This document shows positions 5,266 through 7,677 of a DNA stretch of 7,677 bases, in pieces. Numbering within the stretch: position 1 is the first letter of the stretch; every line of letters starts with the position of its first letter. Source of the DNA: an uncultured Acetobacter sp. (GTDB taxonomy: Bacteria > Pseudomonadota > Alphaproteobacteria > Acetobacterales > Acetobacteraceae); NCBI RefSeq assembly GCF_937875265.1, contig NZ_CALLXM010000046.1:1-7677 (forward strand). The letters are read 5' to 3'. The position numbers and the translations under genes are program-made. A model generated the notes under the pieces. The model was not told the origin of the DNA. It saw only the letters and a list, made by a program, of their open reading frames with translations, and made no database searches.

Positions 5266-6532
5266 AGGCTGCAACCACACGAGGCAGCCAGATTTTGCAG
5301 GTTGTACCCTCACCGACCGTGCTTTCCACTATAAAACGACCGCCATGCCGGGTAACCACATGCTGAACAATAGCCAGTCCCAGCCCGCTCCCCTGCACAC
5401 TGGCTGCTGTTTTAGGCACACGATAGAAATGCTCCGTCAATCGGGGCAGATGCCGTGCGGCAATCCCGGGTCCGTTATCCACAACACTCAGCACCACACC
5501 CGGTACGGCAGGCCAGTGTGTGTCAGGCTGAGCAACCTTGCAGGAAACCGTCACCTGCAAAGGGGGAGTTTCTCCCACATTATCCGCTAATGTGCCGTAT
5601 TTAAAGGCATTTTCAACCAGATTGATCAACACCTGCACAAGCTGGCCGGTATCTGCTGCCACGCATAAGGTTGGATCTGCAACCGGCTGGATAGTCAGTT
5701 TTGCTTTTTTCAGACGGAACAAGGCTGCGGACTCGGCTTTTAAGCGGTCAAACAGCTCTGTCAGCACCACAGTGCCACGAGGCCGCTGATGCTCTATGCG
5801 CTGCACACGGGAAAGATAGAGCAGATCATCCAGCAGATGCTGCATCCGCTTGCCCTGCGCCGCCATAATCCCGAGAAACTCCTGCTGGGCTTCCGGGTCA
5901 TCCGCTGCCGGGCCTTGCAGTGTTTCTACAAACCCCATCAGGGCAGCAAGCGGTGTCCGCAGTTCGTGGCTGGCATAGGCCACAAAATCCGTGTGCTGGC
6001 GCTCGGTATTGTCCGCTTCCGTTTCATCATGCAGCGCCACAAACACCAGCGCGTGTTGTGGGCGTTCTGAAGAAGCACTCCAACTACGGGAGTCGGAAAA
6101 AAGGGTTGCAGGCAGAACGTGCTGCTCAAAACAGGCCCGAATGACCCTGTGGTGCGGCACATCCAGTACAATACGAGCTGTTTCCGTCCAGGTAGGTGTT
6201 TTCAGGCCTTTTTCTACCAGGCGGTCCAACGCTGTCTGAAAAGCGGGATGGCGTTTGATGCTGCCCAGATTATCTTCAAAAACCCGATGCGCTTCCGGCG
6301 ACGCATAATGCAGCCGCCGCTCATCATCCAGCACCAATATTGCGGCAGGCAGACAGGCTACCACCTGCTCAACCACCAAAGGCACGGAGGTTCTGAAAGA
6401 AGATTGATTATCTTCCTGATGATAGCTGGGGATCACCACTTTTTCAGGCCGCAGCCGCGCGGCAAGCAGACTGGCCGTCAGCCCGCTACCCACCAGCACA
6501 CCTGCCACTGCAACAAGTGCCTCATGCATCAT
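5246..6532 (-). CDS. phoR: Phosphate-regulon sensor histidine kinase PhoR
   Basis: PhoR phosphorylates PhoB when phosphate is scarce and removes the phosphate when it is plentiful. The 428-residue protein (E. coli 431) has one obvious membrane segment (about 5-26), then a PAS-like region (about 53-170), the H-box FVAYASHELRTPL with phospho-accepting His189, an N-box NLVENAFKYG (304-313), a G1 box DNGPGI (352-357), FYR (369-371) and a G2 box GSGLGL (381-386). All catalytic motifs are intact. E. coli PhoR has two short membrane segments; I see just one here and no periplasmic domain, which fits sensing through the Pst/PhoU complex. The start at 6532 has GGAG 6 bases upstream; a second ATG follows at once. 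phoB ends 27 bases upstream, so the two are probably one operon. The last codons overlap the pstS PhoB array. Confidence 0.93.
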   Translation of the reverse strand: MMHEALVAVAGVLVGSGLTASLLAARLRPEKVVIPSYHQEDNQSSFRTSVPLVVEQVVACLPAAILVLDDERRLHYASPEAHRVFEDNLGSIKRHPAFQTALDRLVEKGLKTPTWTETARIVLDVPHHRVIRACFEQHVLPATLFSDSRSWSASSERPQHALVFVALHDETEADNTERQHTDFVAYASHELRTPLAALMGFVETLQGPAADDPEAQQEFLGIMAAQGKRMQHLLDDLLYLSRVQRIEHQRPRGTVVLTELFDRLKAESAALFRLKKAKLTIQPVADPTLCVAADTGQLVQVLINLVENAFKYGTLADNVGETPPLQVTVSCKVAQPDTHWPAVPGVVLSVVDNGPGIAARHLPRLTEHFYRVPKTAASVQGSGLGLAIVQHVVTRHGGRFIVESTVGEGTTCKIWLPRVVAASVIKSS

Positions 6533-6559
6533 CAGGCACTCCGCCAGCCAATGACTGCC

Positions 6560-7252
6560 TCAGTCCTGTGGCATATCAAGCGCATAACCCCGGGCGCGAA
6601 CGGTTCTGATGAGGTCTTTCTCATCCCCGGCATTCAGGGTTTGCCGCAGCCTTCTGATATGCACATCCACTGTGCGCAGTTCCACGCAGGAGCTACGCTC
6701 CCAAGCCTGATCCAGTAGTTCTTCACGCGAGAAAACCTGACCCGGATGCGCCATCAGGAATTCCAGAAGCCGGTATTCCGTCGGCCCCAAAGGCAGATGC
6801 CTCCCGTTACGCTCCACCTTGTGGGCCACACGGTCCAGCACCAGCGAATCGAATTTCAGCACGTTGCCTGAAGGCGGCAGCCGCCGCAGCATGGCCTTCA
6901 CCCGGGCAAACAGTGTTTCCATGCCAAACGGTTTGATCAGATAATCATCCGCACCAATTTCCAGCCCGCGCACACTGTCAGTTTCCTGCCCGCGCGCACT
7001 GAGCATGATGATGGGAATAGTGCGTGTTTTGGGCTGTTCCCTTAGCTGCCGGCACACTTCCAAGCCTGAAATACCGGGAAGCATCCAGTCCAGCAGAACC
7101 AGATCAGGCGCACGGCGGCTAATCTGATCCAGAGCAGTATGGCCATCCCCGGCCAGACGCACATCATAGCCCTGCTTTTCCAGATTATAGCAGATCAGCC
7201 GGGAGAGTGCCGGGTCATCCTCAACGACGAGAACGCTTGCATTGTGAGTCAT
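6560..7252 (-). CDS. phoB: Phosphate-regulon response regulator PhoB
   Basis: PhoB is the DNA-binding regulator activated by PhoR; as a phosphorylated dimer it binds Pho boxes and recruits RNA polymerase. The 230-residue protein (E. coli 229) has a receiver domain with acidic pocket Glu11-Asp12-Asp13, phospho-acceptor Asp55 (LLDWMLPG), Ser85 and Lys107 (YLIKPF). An OmpR-type winged-helix domain follows (about 130-230) with GPTEYRLLEFL and the recognition-helix segment RTVDVHIRRLR. An upstream extension to 7384 is open but has no family resemblance. The ATG at 7252 matches the usual N-terminus and has GGGG 7 bases upstream. It is first in the phoB-phoR pair. A weak Pho-box-like site lies about 60 bases upstream, so autoregulation is possible but not demonstrated. 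Confidence 0.95.
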   Translation of the reverse strand: MTHNASVLVVEDDPALSRLICYNLEKQGYDVRLAGDGHTALDQISRRAPDLVLLDWMLPGISGLEVCRQLREQPKTRTIPIIMLSARGQETDSVRGLEIGADDYLIKPFGMETLFARVKAMLRRLPPSGNVLKFDSLVLDRVAHKVERNGRHLPLGPTEYRLLEFLMAHPGQVFSREELLDQAWERSSCVELRTVDVHIRRLRQTLNAGDEKDLIRTVRARGYALDMPQD

Positions 7253-7311
7253 GAGCACCCCATAGCGATTCGGCGCGAAGGATAAGCTGGGCAGCGTAGG
7301 AAAAACAACCG

Positions 7312-7329
7312 GTGTCATAAAAGTTACAC
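7312..7329. promoter_or_regulatory. Candidate Pho-box-like near-palindrome between phoB and the divergent gene
   Basis: The 18-mer GTGTCATAAAAGTTACAC (+ strand) matches the Pho-box consensus at about 13 of 18 positions when read on the + strand, and fewer when read toward phoB. It is also close to an inverted repeat (GTGTCA...TTACAC). It lies 59 bases upstream of the phoB start and 133 upstream of the divergent gene. It is a single weak site, unlike the four-unit arrays elsewhere in the window. Confidence 0.35.
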
Positions 7330-7462
7330 ACTTCACGACCCCTGTTCTGGCATCTCTCCTGTCGTGCAAAATCGTTCTATGCAAGGGTTGGGATTCTGGA
7401 TTATGGAGCGCTCAGGAGCTGGGCCGGCAATTGTGCCGGGTGCACCTCCAGGAAACGCTCGG

Positions 7463-7677
7463 ATGAGTATTTTTCGCTCTCTTCTGCCGCAACCCGGCAA
7501 AAGCTTTCACCTTTCTCTGACGAACCGCATTCAGACTCTCAGCGCTCAGATCTCCCGTTCTTTCTCAGAACGCGGGCTGCTTGAACTGGGTATGCTGGAA
7601 GGCATTTGTACTACGCTGGAAAATAAGGCCCAGCGGGAGCGCATTCGTGCGCTGTATCCGGCCTCTGGTGTTTTTGG
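7463..7677 (+). CDS. 5' part of an unrecognised gene, cut by the window edge
   Basis: An open frame starts at ATG 7463 and runs 71 codons to the window edge without a stop. AGGAAA at 7450-7455 provides a ribosome-binding site, with its AGGA 9 bases from the ATG. The visible protein begins MSIFRSLLPQPGKSF and continues as a mixed polar, probably helical sequence (for example NRIQTLSAQISRSFSERGLLELGML, split as residues 21-40 and 41-45). It has no signal peptide, no membrane segment and a single Cys (residue 49). I do not recognise a family. It is divergent from phoB and its codon use looks like that of its neighbours. A 6-bp hairpin (CCGGCA/TGCCGG, 7424-7439) lies just before the ribosome-binding site. 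It is probably a real gene, but its function cannot be stated. Confidence 0.6.
   Translation, partial: MSIFRSLLPQPGKSFHLSLTNRIQTLSAQISRSFSERGLLELGMLEGICTTLENKAQRERIRALYPASGVF

Noticed and set aside
7253..7384. A 44-residue N-terminal extension of PhoB
   Set aside because: The usual PhoB N-terminus begins at 7252 with a ribosome-binding site. The extension covers the intergenic region with the Pho-like site and has no family counterpart.
7424..7439. Short hairpin CCGGCA/TGCCGG before the 7463 gene
   Set aside because: Only 6 bp with a 4-base loop and no U-tract; this is expected by chance in GC-rich sequence, so it is noted only within that gene's entry.

Overview
The window reads as about 7.7 kb of alphaproteobacterial chromosome, most likely from an acetic acid bacterium (Acetobacteraceae, Acetobacter-like). 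That placement is an inference from moderate GC, codon use and overall protein character; no rRNA or other marker gene is present to prove it. I see no mobile element, CRISPR array, tRNA or rRNA.

Left part, + strand (1-2012): a small glycine-zipper lipoprotein that ends at a perfect intrinsic terminator, then a two-gene molybdenum-cofactor unit. In this unit mobA (GMP attachment to molybdopterin) overlaps fdhD (sulfuration of the cofactor for formate dehydrogenase) by 8 bases. A strong two-way terminator at 2071-2119 separates this unit from a convergent block on the other strand.

Centre and right, - strand (2184-7252): a phosphate-starvation cluster, in transcription order phoB, phoR, pstS, then an outer-membrane porin of the phosphate-selective OprO/OprP type. 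PhoR and PhoB form the sensor kinase and response regulator. The porin would let phosphate through the outer membrane, and PstS would capture it in the periplasm. The inner-membrane permease and ATPase (PstC, PstA, PstB) and PhoU are not in the window. pstS and the porin each have their own upstream PhoB-box array: four 7-base half-sites repeated with an exact 11-base period. The pstS array begins inside the last codons of phoR. The porin array begins within the U-tract of the pstS terminator. The sequence therefore suggests two separately controlled PhoB targets placed directly downstream of their own regulator genes.

Right edge, + strand (7463-7677): the 5' end of an unrecognised gene, divergent from phoB. 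The 210-base gap between them holds a weak, near-palindromic Pho-box-like site.

Several start codons were moved downstream of the longest open frame, using ribosome-binding sites, signal peptides, family lengths and, for pstS, the Pho box. The least ordinary features are the paired 4 x 11-base PhoB arrays, the array embedded in phoR, and the long porin N-terminus (coiled coil plus Ser/Thr-rich linker).
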